NCBI RefSeq assembly: GCF_001713455.1
Contig: NZ_CP016464.1
Coordinates: forward strand, 2,652,001 to 2,716,000
From: Bosea sp. RAC05
GTDB taxonomy: Bacteria > Pseudomonadota > Alphaproteobacteria > Rhizobiales > Beijerinckiaceae
Direction of reading: 5' to 3'
Length of the DNA: 64,000 nt
In this document: in pieces, positions 1 to 8,263 of the stretch
Layout of the letters: each line of letters begins with the position of its first letter
Numbering within the stretch: position 1 is the first letter of the stretch
Notes under the pieces: model-generated
Database searches by the model: none
Seen by the model: the letters and a program-made list of their open reading frames with translations, nothing else
What the model was told of the DNA's origin: nothing
Program-made: the position numbers and the translations under genes

Positions 1-1022
1 CGCTGCGCCTGCCCGATCCGGCGGTGGCGAAGAAGGCGCTGAAGGCGGCCGAGGCGGTCGCCGCCGGTGTCGAGATCGCGCGCAACCTCGTCAACGAGCC
101 GCCCAACGTCCTCCACCCCGAGGAGTTCGCCGACCGCGCCGCCAAGCTCGCCAAGCTCGGTGTCGAGATCGAGATCCTCGACGAGAAGCAGCTGAAGAAG
201 ATCGGCATGCGCGCGCTGCTCGGCGTCGGCCAGGGCTCGCGGCGCGAGAGCCGCGTCGCGATCATGCGCTGGAACGGCGCCAAGGAGAGCGTCCAGCCGG
301 TCGCCTTCGTCGGCAAGGGCGTCACCTTCGACACCGGCGGCATCTCGCTGAAGCCCGGTGCCGGGATGGAAGACATGAAGGGCGACATGGCGGGCGCGGC
401 CTGCGTCGTCGGGCTGATGCATGCGCTCGCCGCCCGCAAGGCCAAGGTCAACGCCATCGGCATCATCGGTCTCGTCGAGAACATGCCGGACGGCAACGCC
501 CAGCGCCCCGGCGACATCGTCACCTCGCTGTCGGGCCAGACCATCGAGATCATCAACACCGACGCCGAAGGCCGCCTCGTGCTGGCGGATGTGCTCTGGT
601 ACACGCAGGAGCGCTTCAAGCCGCGCTTCATGATCAACCTGGCGACGCTGACCGGCGCGATCCTGGTCGCGCTGGCGCAGGAGCATGCCGGCCTCTTCAC
701 CAACAGCGACGAACTGTCGGACCGGCTCTCGGCAGCCGGCAAGGCCACCGGCGAGACGGTCTGGCGCATGCCGCTCGGCAAGGCCTACGACAAGATGATC
801 GATTCCAAATTCGCCGACATGAAGAATGCCGCCGGCCGCCATGGCGGCTCGATCACCGCCGCCCAGTTCCTGCAGCGCCATGTCAACGACACGCCCTGGG
901 CGCATCTCGACATCGCCGGCACCGGCATGGGTGCCAAGGACAGCGAGATCAACCGCTCCTGGGGGCCGGGCTGGGGCGTGCGCCTGCTCGACCGGCTGGT
1001 GGCGGAGCATTACGAGGCCTGA
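1..1022 (+). CDS. pepA: Leucyl aminopeptidase (M17 family), 5' truncated by window edge
   Basis: Cytosolic manganese/zinc aminopeptidase that removes N-terminal residues from peptides. The reading frame is open from the first base, so the N-terminal macro-like domain is missing and only about 339 C-terminal residues are seen. The family signature NTDAEGRL is at about visible residue 185. The metal-binding stretch [15 protein letters not shown] lies upstream of it at about residue 105, and Asp and Glu ligands are present in both. The C-terminus looks complete. It sits just ahead of holC in the same direction, an order I recall from many alphaproteobacteria. The GTG near base 24 is internal and is not a start. 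Confidence 0.95.
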   Translation, partial: LRLPDPAVAKKALKAAEAVAAGVEIARNLVNEPPNVLHPEEFADRAAKLAKLGVEIEILDEKQLKKIGMRALLGVGQGSRRESRVAIMRWNGAKESVQPVAFVGKGVTFDTGGISLKPGAGMEDMKGDMAGAACVVGLMHALAARKAKVNAIGIIGLVENMPDGNAQRPGDIVTSLSGQTIEIINTDAEGRLVLADVLWYTQERFKPRFMINLATLTGAILVALAQEHAGLFTNSDELSDRLSAAGKATGETVWRMPLGKAYDKMIDSKFADMKNAAGRHGGSITAAQFLQRHVNDTPWAHLDIAGTGMGAKDSEINRSWGPGWGVRLLDRLVAEHYEA

Positions 1023-1072
1023 ATCGATTTGGCAGCGTCGCCGCTCAACCCGCTGTCGCGCAAAGGCTCTTG

Positions 1073-1525
1073 ATGGCCGAGATCCTGTTCTTCCACCTCC
1101 AGTCGCGCCCGCTCGAACAGGTGCTGCCGACGATTCTCGACCGCGCCCTGTCGCGCGGCCAGAAGGTGGTGGTGGAGGTGTCGAGCCAGGAGCGGCTGGG
1201 CGCCGTCGACGACCACCTCTGGACCTATGCCGACGACAGCTTCCTGCCCCATGTCACGGCGATGGAAGCCGATGCCGCCGCCAATCCGGTGGTGCTGACG
1301 ACCCAGGCGCACAACCCGAACGCCGCGCAGGTGCGCATCTGCGCCGAGGGTGTCCGCATTCCCGACGCATTGGAGGGCTACGAGCGGATCGTCCTGATAT
1401 TCGATGGTGACGATCCCGACGCGCTGACCGCCGCGCGCGAGGATTGGAAGAAGGCCAGGTCCTCCGGCCACGCCGCCAGCTATTGGCAGCAGGACGAGAC
1501 CGGCCGCTGGGAGAAGAAAGCGTGA
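1073..1525 (+). CDS. holC: DNA polymerase III subunit chi
   Basis: Protein of 150 residues beginning MAEILFFHLQSRPLEQVLP, a typical chi N-terminus. The middle contains the conserved WTYADDSFLPH stretch. Chi belongs to the clamp-loader complex and links it to SSB through psi in enterobacteria; most alphaproteobacteria have chi without an obvious psi. The ATG at 1073 is chosen over the adjacent in-frame TTG at 1070. The gene follows pepA after 50 bases, and its stop overlaps the GTG start of the next gene (GTGA), so the two are probably co-transcribed. Confidence 0.9.
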   Translation: MAEILFFHLQSRPLEQVLPTILDRALSRGQKVVVEVSSQERLGAVDDHLWTYADDSFLPHVTAMEADAAANPVVLTTQAHNPNAAQVRICAEGVRIPDALEGYERIVLIFDGDDPDALTAAREDWKKARSSGHAASYWQQDETGRWEKKA

Positions 1526-1932
1526 GACTGTCCGTATTGCTGCTCTGTGCCGCCGCGCTGGGCGGTTGTTCCGTCGATATGGGCGGCTTCGCCTTTACCT
1601 CGGACATCCGCGAGGGCCGGTCCGGCCCGGTGACGACCACGACGACGACCAGCCTCACGGCGAGTGCCTCGACGCAGGAGGCGACGCTGACGCCCGACGG
1701 CGAATGCAGCGCCGGGACCTCGGCCCGTCCGCTGCCGCCGGCGATCACAGAGGGCATCACCGAATGCGAGCTGGTGAAGCTGAAGGGCACGAGGCCGACC
1801 GATGTCCTGATCGGCGACAGCGGCAAGGGCCAGCGCGAGGTCCAGGTGCTCTATTCCGAGCCCGGCGGCCGCGAGATCTACATGTTCACCGACAACAGGC
1901 TCAGCCGGATCGTGAAGCCGGGGCAGGGATAA
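1522..1932 (+). CDS. Small predicted lipoprotein of unknown function
   Basis: 136 residues. The N-terminus VRLSVLLLCAAALGGCS is a lipoprotein signal peptide with the lipobox LGGC, so the mature protein would start with a lipidated cysteine at about residue 16. Next comes a Thr/Ser-rich linker (VTTTTTTSLTASAS) and a soluble domain of about 80 residues with two further cysteines (GECSAG, TECELV). No family is recognised. The end of the domain (REVQVLYSEPGGREIYMF) looks like a small beta-rich fold. The GTG start overlaps the holC stop. An upstream in-frame ATG at 1444 would bury the lipobox inside the protein and is rejected. Confidence 0.7.
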   Translation: MRLSVLLLCAAALGGCSVDMGGFAFTSDIREGRSGPVTTTTTTSLTASASTQEATLTPDGECSAGTSARPLPPAITEGITECELVKLKGTRPTDVLIGDSGKGQREVQVLYSEPGGREIYMFTDNRLSRIVKPGQG

Positions 1933-1979
1933 GCGAGCAAGCCCGATCGGGACTGGGGCTCGGGGCCGACGAGACGCTC

Positions 1980-2195
1980 GTGCTGTTCGACCTGCTGCAG
2001 CGCTGGCTCGAGGACGGGCGCGGTGCACCGATCCGCGCGGCTGTGGTCGCCGATGCCGAGCTTTGGGCTCTCAACGCCCTGAACAACGCGCTCGAACGTT
2101 GCGTCTCGGCAGCTTTTGACAGTGATTATCAGTCGCTGGTCGAGGAGGCGCGGGCGCGACTGCGCGCCCGGAACGGCGGGGCATGGCCCCGATAG
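1980..2195 (+). CDS. Short conserved hypothetical protein, start uncertain
   Basis: About 71 residues from the GTG at 1980, beginning VLFDLLQRWLEDG and ending in a charged helix (SLVEEARARLRARN). The pattern of an acidic DEXLVLFDLL start, a central LNxLxxxLE segment and a C-terminal helix resembles small all-helical proteins of unknown function that I recall from alphaproteobacteria. Family-like sequence (GADET) continues upstream of the GTG, but no ATG/GTG/TTG is found there without overlapping the lipoprotein gene. The true start may be a rare codon, or the 5' end may have decayed. It ends 38 bases before the convergent ATP-grasp gene. Confidence 0.45.
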   Translation: MLFDLLQRWLEDGRGAPIRAAVVADAELWALNALNNALERCVSAAFDSDYQSLVEEARARLRARNGGAWPR

Positions 2196-2233
2196 CCGAC
2201 GCCTGATGCCATGCAATGGGCTCCGAGACCGCG

Positions 2234-3379
2234 CTAGGCCTGAACGTCGACCCGCTCTCCCTCGAACCAACTGATGTCGTCGGTCGAGACCTGGCCGAAG
2301 GTGCGCCGCTGCGCCATCGCCATGCGGATGATGCCGAACGCGGTGACGGGCATCGAGATCAGCGGCATCGGGTCCGTCCTGTCCCAGGTCACGTCGCGCG
2401 AGGTGAAGAGCTGGCGGACATTGTGGAGATAGCGCCTCGGCGTCAGGATCGAACCCTGGGTTTCGGTCAGGGTCGGATAGAGCTGTTGCATCTTGCTGGG
2501 CCGGCGCAGGCAAAGCGGCTGTGCGAACGGCGCGAGAATCGCGGGCGCGAGGTCGGCGGTTTCGACGAAGTGGACGCCGCTGGTCACCCGTGGATTGCAT
2601 TCGATGGCATGCGGCTGGCCCTCGGCATCGTCGATGAAGTCGAAGGAGATGAAGCCGCTGTGCCCCAGGCGCGCGACGAAGCCCTCGATCAGCGCCGCAA
2701 TGTCAGGCCGCTCGATACGCTCGAACGCCACCGCCACGGTGCCGGCCATCACCGTGCCGCGATAGAGCACCGTCACCTGAACCCGGCCCTGATGGGCCAG
2801 CGTGAAACTGCTGACATGGGCGCCCGGCAGGCGGCGCTGCACGACCATGGCGCTCCCGCCCGGGGCAGGTAACGCGGCGCCCGCCTCGTGCAGGGAGACC
2901 CCGCGCCCGGAACAGGACAGCACCGGCTTCAGCACGAAGGCGCCGTCGGCGGCGATGCGTGCCGCCTCGGGCGTGCCGAGCAGGGCGGTTGCGGGCACGG
3001 GCAAGCCATGGGCCGACGCGAGCACGGGAAAGCGCGCCTTGTCGTGCAGCGGCAGCAGGATCTCGGGGGACGGCGCGAACAGGCGCACGCCGGCCGGCAG
3101 CCGCCCATGCAGATGGGCGACATGCATCGTTTCTTCCGAGAGAGGCAGCACGAGATCGATCCGCTCCTCCCGGATGATCGTCAGCAGCGCCTTGAGATAG
3201 GCGGCCTTGGAGGCCGAGGGCGGGGGCGTGGTCAGGCTCCGGGCGACGCTGTTCGACGCGCCGGTGAGATGTCGGCCGAAAGGCTCGGCGACCACCACCC
3301 GCCAGCCCGCGGCATGGAACGAACGGGCGAAATCCAGCGCCTTGGGCAGCCGTCCGATGGTGAGGAGCAGGCTCGGCAT
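2234..3379 (-). CDS. ATP-grasp domain protein (carboxylate-amine ligase type)
   Basis: 381 residues. An N-terminal Rossmann-like pre-ATP-grasp domain (about 1-110, LLTIGRLPKALDFARSFHAA) is followed by an ATP-grasp fold. The ATP-binding lysine is in FVLKPVLSCSGRG (Lys about 151). The Mg-binding element is IECNPR at about 259-264, preceded by FISFDFIDD, as in CarB- and PurK-type enzymes. Such enzymes form an acyl-phosphate from a carboxylate and ATP and pass it to a nucleophile; the substrate here is unknown. The last 100 residues (KMQQLYPTLTETQG onward) are not assigned. It lies 10 bases downstream of the P450 gene on the same strand, so the two probably form one transcript and may act on one metabolite. 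Confidence 0.8.
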   Translation of the reverse strand: MPSLLLTIGRLPKALDFARSFHAAGWRVVVAEPFGRHLTGASNSVARSLTTPPPSASKAAYLKALLTIIREERIDLVLPLSEETMHVAHLHGRLPAGVRLFAPSPEILLPLHDKARFPVLASAHGLPVPATALLGTPEAARIAADGAFVLKPVLSCSGRGVSLHEAGAALPAPGGSAMVVQRRLPGAHVSSFTLAHQGRVQVTVLYRGTVMAGTVAVAFERIERPDIAALIEGFVARLGHSGFISFDFIDDAEGQPHAIECNPRVTSGVHFVETADLAPAILAPFAQPLCLRRPSKMQQLYPTLTETQGSILTPRRYLHNVRQLFTSRDVTWDRTDPMPLISMPVTAFGIIRMAMAQRRTFGQVSTDDISWFEGERVDVQA

Positions 3380-3389
3380 TGGAGGCCGG

Positions 3390-4868
3390 CTAGCCCGCGC
3401 GCAGGCGGGCTTGGGCCATGATCTCGTGCTTAGGGCGCGTCGTCAGCCGCGCGACCGGCTCGACCTTGCCGGGCTCGAGCGGGTGGACGTCGAACCGGCG
3501 GAACAGCCTCGCCAGGATCAGGGTCGCTTCAAGCGTCGCGAAGGCCGCGCCGACGCAGATGCGCGGCCCGAATCCAAATGGCAGATAGGCCCCCGGCACC
3601 ATTTCGTGTTCGCGCTCCGGCAGGAACCGATCGGGGTCGAACCGGTGCGGATCGCGCCAGAGCTTCTCATGGCGGTGGATGGTCCAGGGCGCGATCATGA
3701 TCATCGCGCCGCGCTTGACCTTGTAGCGCCCGATCGTCGTGGCCTCGGCCGCGACACGCGGGATGAAGGTGATCGGCGGATAGAGCCGCATCGACTCCTT
3801 GAAGACATTGCGGGTGTAGGTGAGCCGCTTCACCGCCTCGAAGCCGATCTCGCCCGTCCCCGCCACATCCTCGACCTCGGCGCGGATGCGCTGCGCCACT
3901 TCCGGGCGTTCGGCGGCGATGAACATGGCCCAGGTCAGGGCACTCGCCGTCGTCTCATGGCCGGCGAGAAAAAACACGCCGAGCTGGTCGATCAGTTCCT
4001 CGCGGGTGAAGGCCGCGCCCGTCTCCGCATCCCGCGCCGCGATCACGGCCGAGCAGATGTCGTCGAAGCTGGCCCCCGCGGCGAGATGCGAGTCGAGCAG
4101 CGTGCCCATATGGGCGCGGATGAGCCGGCAGCTTTCCAGCACGTCGGCCTTCTGCGGGATGTCCTTGAACGCCCTGTCGAAGATCAGCCGCCTGATCTCG
4201 ACATGGGCGACCCGGCGCTCGAAATGCGCGAAGGAGGTGAAGACATCCCGCGCCACGTCCGTGTCCAGCGACGTCGAGAAGACGGTGCGACAGATGATGT
4301 CGGCCGTGAGCTGGCTCATCGAGAGATCGATCGAGAAGCTCTCGCCGCTGCGGGCGGCGCTCGCGAGCCGCGCCTCGCAATCGTCGAGCGCAGCCGTCAT
4401 CGCGCCAAAGGCCCGGGTCAGGCGGATATGGGAGAAGGCGGGGTCGATCATCCGCCGCTGCCGCCGCCACGGCGCGCCATCGGAGACGAAGATGCTGTCG
4501 CCGACCAGCGGCCTCAGCGCGCCCACCATCAGATCGTTCTTGGGGTAGATCTCGGTCGGATTGGTCAGCACCGTGCGCGTCAGCTCCGGCGCGTTGACGA
4601 TCAGGATCGAGCGGCGCGAATAGCCGAGCGGGCTGACATCGACCTCATAGGCTTCCTTCGGCAGCAGGCTGAGCAGGTCGCCATCGCCGCGCCAGGCGGC
4701 CCGCAGCAGCGCGCTCAACGGGCCCAGCGGCCGCGGACGCGGCGGCTCGTAGTCCGGCGCGCCGGTCGGCCGCGCCGGAGCAGTGCTTTCGCCGGCAGCC
4801 GGACACAGTGAAGCGCCCTCGAGATGCGGGCAGGCCGTCGTCAGATGGGTGGCGCGGCTCTCGGTCAC
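3390..4868 (-). CDS. Cytochrome P450
   Basis: About 492 residues with all P450 landmarks: I-helix oxygen-binding motif AGHETT (about residue 300), K-helix ESMR (ExxR, about 358), and the haem loop FGFGPRICVG with its cysteine thiolate ligand at about 437. It is soluble-looking, without an N-terminal membrane anchor, so ferredoxin-type partners are expected; none is encoded nearby. The GTG at 4868 is chosen because AAGG lies just upstream; the in-frame TTG at 4907 has no ribosome binding site. It is the first gene of a probable two-gene operon with the ATP-grasp protein. The substrate cannot be read from the sequence. Confidence 0.85.
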   Translation of the reverse strand: MTESRATHLTTACPHLEGASLCPAAGESTAPARPTGAPDYEPPRPRPLGPLSALLRAAWRGDGDLLSLLPKEAYEVDVSPLGYSRRSILIVNAPELTRTVLTNPTEIYPKNDLMVGALRPLVGDSIFVSDGAPWRRQRRMIDPAFSHIRLTRAFGAMTAALDDCEARLASAARSGESFSIDLSMSQLTADIICRTVFSTSLDTDVARDVFTSFAHFERRVAHVEIRRLIFDRAFKDIPQKADVLESCRLIRAHMGTLLDSHLAAGASFDDICSAVIAARDAETGAAFTREELIDQLGVFFLAGHETTASALTWAMFIAAERPEVAQRIRAEVEDVAGTGEIGFEAVKRLTYTRNVFKESMRLYPPITFIPRVAAEATTIGRYKVKRGAMIMIAPWTIHRHEKLWRDPHRFDPDRFLPEREHEMVPGAYLPFGFGPRICVGAAFATLEATLILARLFRRFDVHPLEPGKVEPVARLTTRPKHEIMAQARLRAG

Positions 4869-4942
4869 AGCCCTTGAAGAGTAGGGCGGCCTGCGGCAAT
4901 CTGTCAATAATTCTGGACACTCGAAATGTCAGTCGGTCCGTG

Positions 4943-5674
4943 ATGCTGTGGTGGCTGTTTCACGCCTTCATCATCGGTCACATCGTCTTCGGGGCGGTGG
5001 GGCTGGTCAGTTTCTGGCCGCCGGTCGTGGGGCGCAAGGGCGCGCCGGTGCACCGCAAATGGGGCAGGGTCTTCACCACCTGCCTGTTATGGACAGGCTC
5101 ATTCGCGATCGCCATCAGCCTGTGCACGCTGGCGGACCCGCTGGGCACCCATCCGCATCTGAAGGATGCCGTGTTCGTGCGCGGCATCTTCGGGGTCATG
5201 ATGCTGTATCTCGCCATCCTGACCGTCAATCTCGCCTGGTATGGCCTGCAATGCGTCCGCAACAAGCGCGACCATGCCGCCAACCGGCGTGGCGCCAATC
5301 TCATCCTGCAGCCGGTGCTGTTCGTGGCGGCGCTCGCCTGCGCCGTCGAAGGGTGGCTGATCGGGCAGCCTCTGATGATCGGCATGTCGGTGGTCGGCTT
5401 TGCCACGGTGGCGACCAACCTCGCCTTTATGCTGACAGCCAACCCCGGCCCGAAAGACTGGCTGAAGGAACATCTCAAGGGTCTCGTCGGGGCGGGAATC
5501 TCGGTCTACACGGCGTTCTTCGCCTTTGGCGCCGTGCGGCTCATGCCGGAGATCGCGCTCAACCCGATCCTCTGGGCGGTGCCGCTGGTGGTGGGGCTGT
5601 CGATCATCATCTACCATCAGGTCAGGATCCGCCTGAGCCTGTTGCCGCGGGCGCGGCAGGGCGCGTCGCCGTGA
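4943..5674 (+). CDS. Multi-pass membrane protein of DUF2306-like type
   Basis: 243 residues with about seven predicted membrane helices, starting MLWWLFHAFIIGHIVFGAVG. Polar residues between helices include HRKWGRVF after helix 1 and a HxxxxH pair (FHAFIIGH) in helix 1. The arrangement resembles the DUF2306/predicted-membrane-protein group, in which a conserved histidine precedes a G-R turn. The function is unknown; histidines in helices could suggest haem or metal binding, but that is speculation. It is transcribed divergently from the P450 gene, sharing a control region of about 75 bases. The ATG at 4943 follows an in-frame GTG at 4940; either could be used. Confidence 0.7.
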   Translation: MLWWLFHAFIIGHIVFGAVGLVSFWPPVVGRKGAPVHRKWGRVFTTCLLWTGSFAIAISLCTLADPLGTHPHLKDAVFVRGIFGVMMLYLAILTVNLAWYGLQCVRNKRDHAANRRGANLILQPVLFVAALACAVEGWLIGQPLMIGMSVVGFATVATNLAFMLTANPGPKDWLKEHLKGLVGAGISVYTAFFAFGAVRLMPEIALNPILWAVPLVVGLSIIIYHQVRIRLSLLPRARQGASP

Positions 5675-5842
5675 TGGCAGCGGCCCAGGCAGGTTGACGC
5701 CGCTCGCGCAGCCGACAGCGCTTGTCGGGCGGGGGCTGAAAACACTTCGCCGCCGCGGGATAGGATGCGACAAGGTCGGATGCTGCGCGCGCCTTTGGCC
5801 GCGCCTTCGCCCCACCGTTGCATCGCGCAGGAGCAGCCCAAA

Positions 5843-6022
5843 ATGGCCGAGCGCTTCGAACGTCACCGCCAGCCCTGGACGGGCGAGGAACTCGACAAGC
5901 TGAAGACGCTCGCCAGGAAGGGCATGGCGCTGAAGGCGATCGCCAAGGCGCTGACCCGCAGCGAGGAATCGATCAAGGATCGCGCCAAGCTCGACGGCAT
6001 CGGGATCGCCAAGCTGCGCTAG
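5843..6022 (+). CDS. Small helix-turn-helix-like protein (59 residues)
   Basis: 59 residues, MAERFERHRQPWTGEELDKL at the start. The pattern W(T/S)xEE(L/D)xKL, then LARKGMALKAIAKALTRSEE, then IKDRAKLDGIGI resembles the three-helix Myb/SANT-like or GcrA-like fold found in small alphaproteobacterial DNA-binding proteins. The last two helices would form the helix-turn-helix. A good ribosome binding site (AGGAG about 8 bases ahead) supports the ATG at 5843. It converges on the ABC-F gene, with only 7 bases between them. A role in DNA binding is inferred from the fold pattern only. Confidence 0.7.
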   Translation: MAERFERHRQPWTGEELDKLKTLARKGMALKAIAKALTRSEESIKDRAKLDGIGIAKLR

Positions 6023-6029
6023 GGCGCGC

Positions 6030-7904
6030 TCAGGCGCTCTCCAGCTCCGCGCTCAGTTCCAGCCACTCCTCCTCCGCCGCGTCCAGCGCCGCGGCGAGGT
6101 CGGCGCGCTGGCGCGACAGCGTCAGCGCCTTCTCGGGGTCGCGGGCGAAGGCGGCGCCATTGCCGAGTACGCCGTCGACCTTCTCGATCAGCCCGGTGAG
6201 CTTGGCGATCTTGGCCTCGGTCAGGTTGAGCTTCTGGCGCAGCGGCCCTTGCGCCATGCGCTTCGTCGCCGCCTCCTTGCGCTCCTCGGTCTTCGGCTTG
6301 GTGCCTGACGCCTCGGCCGCCTTCTCGCGCCGCGCCGCCTTGGCGCCGCCGAGCACGAGGCTGCGGTAATCCTCCATGTCGCCGTCGAAGTTCTTCACGG
6401 TGCCGTCGCCGACGATCCAGAGCCGGTCGGCGCAGGATTCGATCAGGAAGCGGTCGTGGCTGACCAGGATCACCGCGCCGGGGTAGTCGTTGATGGCGTT
6501 GACCAGCGCGGTGCGGCTGTCGATGTCGAGATGGTTGGTCGGCTCGTCGAGGATGAGCAGATGCGGCCCCGCGAAGGCCGCTAGCCCCAGCATCAGCCGC
6601 GCCTTCTCGCCACCCGAGAGGTTCTTCACCGGCGTGTCGGCCTTGGAGGCGGGGAAGCCGATCTGCGCCGCCTTGGAGCGGACCTTCGCCTCCGGCGCCT
6701 CCGGCATCAGGTCGCGCAGATGCCCGACCGGCGTGTCCTCCAGGCGCAGTTCGTCGAGCTGGTGCTGGGCGAAATAGGCCGTTTCCAGCTTGGACGACTT
6801 GCGCATCGTGCCCGACAGCGGCGCGAGCCGCCCGCCGATCAGCTTGCAGAAGGTCGACTTGCCGTTGCCGTTCGAGCCGAGCAGGGCGATGCGGTCGTCC
6901 GGCAAAAGCGTCAGGTTCAGCTTCGAGAGCACCTTGCGCTCGCCATAGCCGGCGCTGGCGTCGTCGAGCACGATCATCGGCGGCGCCAGTGGCCGCTCGG
7001 GACCGGGCAGGCTGAAGGGCTGGACGTCGCGGTCGACGATGGTCGCGATCGTCTCCATCTTCTCCAGCCGCTTGACGCGGGACTGGGCCTGGCGCGCCTT
7101 GGTCGCCTTCGCCTTGAAGCGGTCGACGAAGGACTGGAGATGCTTGCGCTCCGCGTCCTGCTTCTCCTTCGCCTTGGCGAGCTGCATCTGCTTCTCGGCG
7201 CGCTGCTTGGCGAAGGACGAGTACCCACCGCGGTAGATCGTCAGCTTGCCCTGGTCGAGATGCAGGATGTGATCGACGCAGGTGTCGAGCAGCTCGCGGT
7301 CATGGCTGACGACCAGCACGGTGTGCGGATAGCGCTCAAGATAGTCGTAGAGCCAGAGCGTGCCCTCGAGGTCGAGATAGTTGGTCGGCTCGTCGAGCAG
7401 CAGCAGGTCGGGCTCCGAGAACAGCACGGCGGCGAGCGCCACCCGCATCCGCCAGCCGCCGGAAAAGTCGGAGCAGGGGCGCTGCTGCGCCGCCTCGTCG
7501 AAGCCCAGACCGTAGAGCACGGTCGCAGCCCGCGCCGGCGCCGAATGCGCATCGATATCGGCCAGGCGCGTGCCGATCTCCGCGATGCGGTGGGGATCGG
7601 TGGCGGTTTCGGATTCAGCCAGCAGGGCGGCCCGCTCCGTGTCGGCGGCGAGCACCACCTCGATCAGCGATTCCGGCCCGCCCGGCGCCTCCTGCGCGAC
7701 GCCGCCGATGCGCCGTCCCTTGGGCAGGCTGATGCTGCCGCCCTCGGGCGAGAGATCGCCCGTGATCATCCGGAACAGGGTGGTCTTGCCGGTGCCGTTG
7801 CGGCCGACGAGTCCGACGCGCGATCCGTCCGGCAGCGAGGCGCTGGCATGATCGAGCAGCAGTCGCTCGCCGAGACGATAGGTGATGTCGTTGATGGTGA
7901 GCAT
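6030..7904 (-). CDS. ABC-F family ATPase (YheS/ABCF3-like)
   Basis: 624 residues with two ABC ATPase domains and no membrane segment. Domain 1 has Walker A GRNGTGKTT (about 33-41), signature SGGWRMRVALA and Walker B LLLLDEPTN. A charged linker (KQMQLAKAKEKQDAERKH) follows. Domain 2 has Walker A GSNGNGKST, signature LSGGEKARLML and Walker B LLILDEPTN. A basic coiled-coil tail forms the last 90 residues. ABC-F proteins act on ribosomes in translation or antibiotic protection, and linker shape and length suggest the YheS branch. The start MLTINDITY is chosen because upstream in-frame codons add an unrelated tail. It is divergent from the small membrane peptide at 8057. Confidence 0.88.
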   Translation of the reverse strand: MLTINDITYRLGERLLLDHASASLPDGSRVGLVGRNGTGKTTLFRMITGDLSPEGGSISLPKGRRIGGVAQEAPGGPESLIEVVLAADTERAALLAESETATDPHRIAEIGTRLADIDAHSAPARAATVLYGLGFDEAAQQRPCSDFSGGWRMRVALAAVLFSEPDLLLLDEPTNYLDLEGTLWLYDYLERYPHTVLVVSHDRELLDTCVDHILHLDQGKLTIYRGGYSSFAKQRAEKQMQLAKAKEKQDAERKHLQSFVDRFKAKATKARQAQSRVKRLEKMETIATIVDRDVQPFSLPGPERPLAPPMIVLDDASAGYGERKVLSKLNLTLLPDDRIALLGSNGNGKSTFCKLIGGRLAPLSGTMRKSSKLETAYFAQHQLDELRLEDTPVGHLRDLMPEAPEAKVRSKAAQIGFPASKADTPVKNLSGGEKARLMLGLAAFAGPHLLILDEPTNHLDIDSRTALVNAINDYPGAVILVSHDRFLIESCADRLWIVGDGTVKNFDGDMEDYRSLVLGGAKAARREKAAEASGTKPKTEERKEAATKRMAQGPLRQKLNLTEAKIAKLTGLIEKVDGVLGNGAAFARDPEKALTLSRQRADLAAALDAAEEEWLELSAELESA

Positions 7905-8056
7905 CGCGGGGTTCTGGCGCGAAGACCCGGTGAAGGCAATCACGAAAACGACAGGAAACGGGCTGTCATGCTTCCGCCATGATCTCGCCATCCGCGGGCC
8001 CGGCGGTCTCATCACCAAGAGGAAGCGACGGTCGACCGATTCGTGGAGGAGCCGAC

Positions 8057-8179
8057 ATGCATTTCGATCTGAGTGGTTTCGGCCGGCGCCGGAGTTCGGT
8101 TTCCGCCTCCCTGCTGGTGTTGCTGTCCGTCACGATCGGCAGCGCCATGGCCCTTCTGGCGATCGTGCCGATGTCCTGA
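8057..8179 (+). CDS. 40-residue single-span membrane peptide
   Basis: Short open frame of 40 residues starting MHFDLSGFGRRRSSVSA, then one hydrophobic helix (SLLVLLSVTIGSAMALLAIV) and a very short tail. The GRRR cluster before the helix predicts an N-in orientation by the positive-inside rule. The ribosome binding site GGAGGA lies about 7 bases ahead of the ATG. It sits between the divergent ABC-F gene and the chemoreceptor gene, 84 bases from the latter. No family is recognised. It is too short to be certain, but the strong ribosome site and clean helix argue that it is real. Confidence 0.55.
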   Translation: MHFDLSGFGRRRSSVSASLLVLLSVTIGSAMALLAIVPMS

Positions 8180-8263
8180 GGGGCCGGCCTTCAATCAACG
8201 TTAACCGCGATCTGTTCTTGTCCGGGGTGCGCGCTTCCGCTGCGGAACACGGGGCCCCGGACT

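Noticed and set aside
4869..4907. TTG start for the P450 at 4907
   Set aside because: No ribosome binding site is found upstream; the GTG at 4868 has AAGG and gives a normal length.
8220..8263. Possible LexA box before the chemoreceptor (GTTC followed by GGGT)
   Set aside because: The second half-site does not match GTTC; only one half-site is present.
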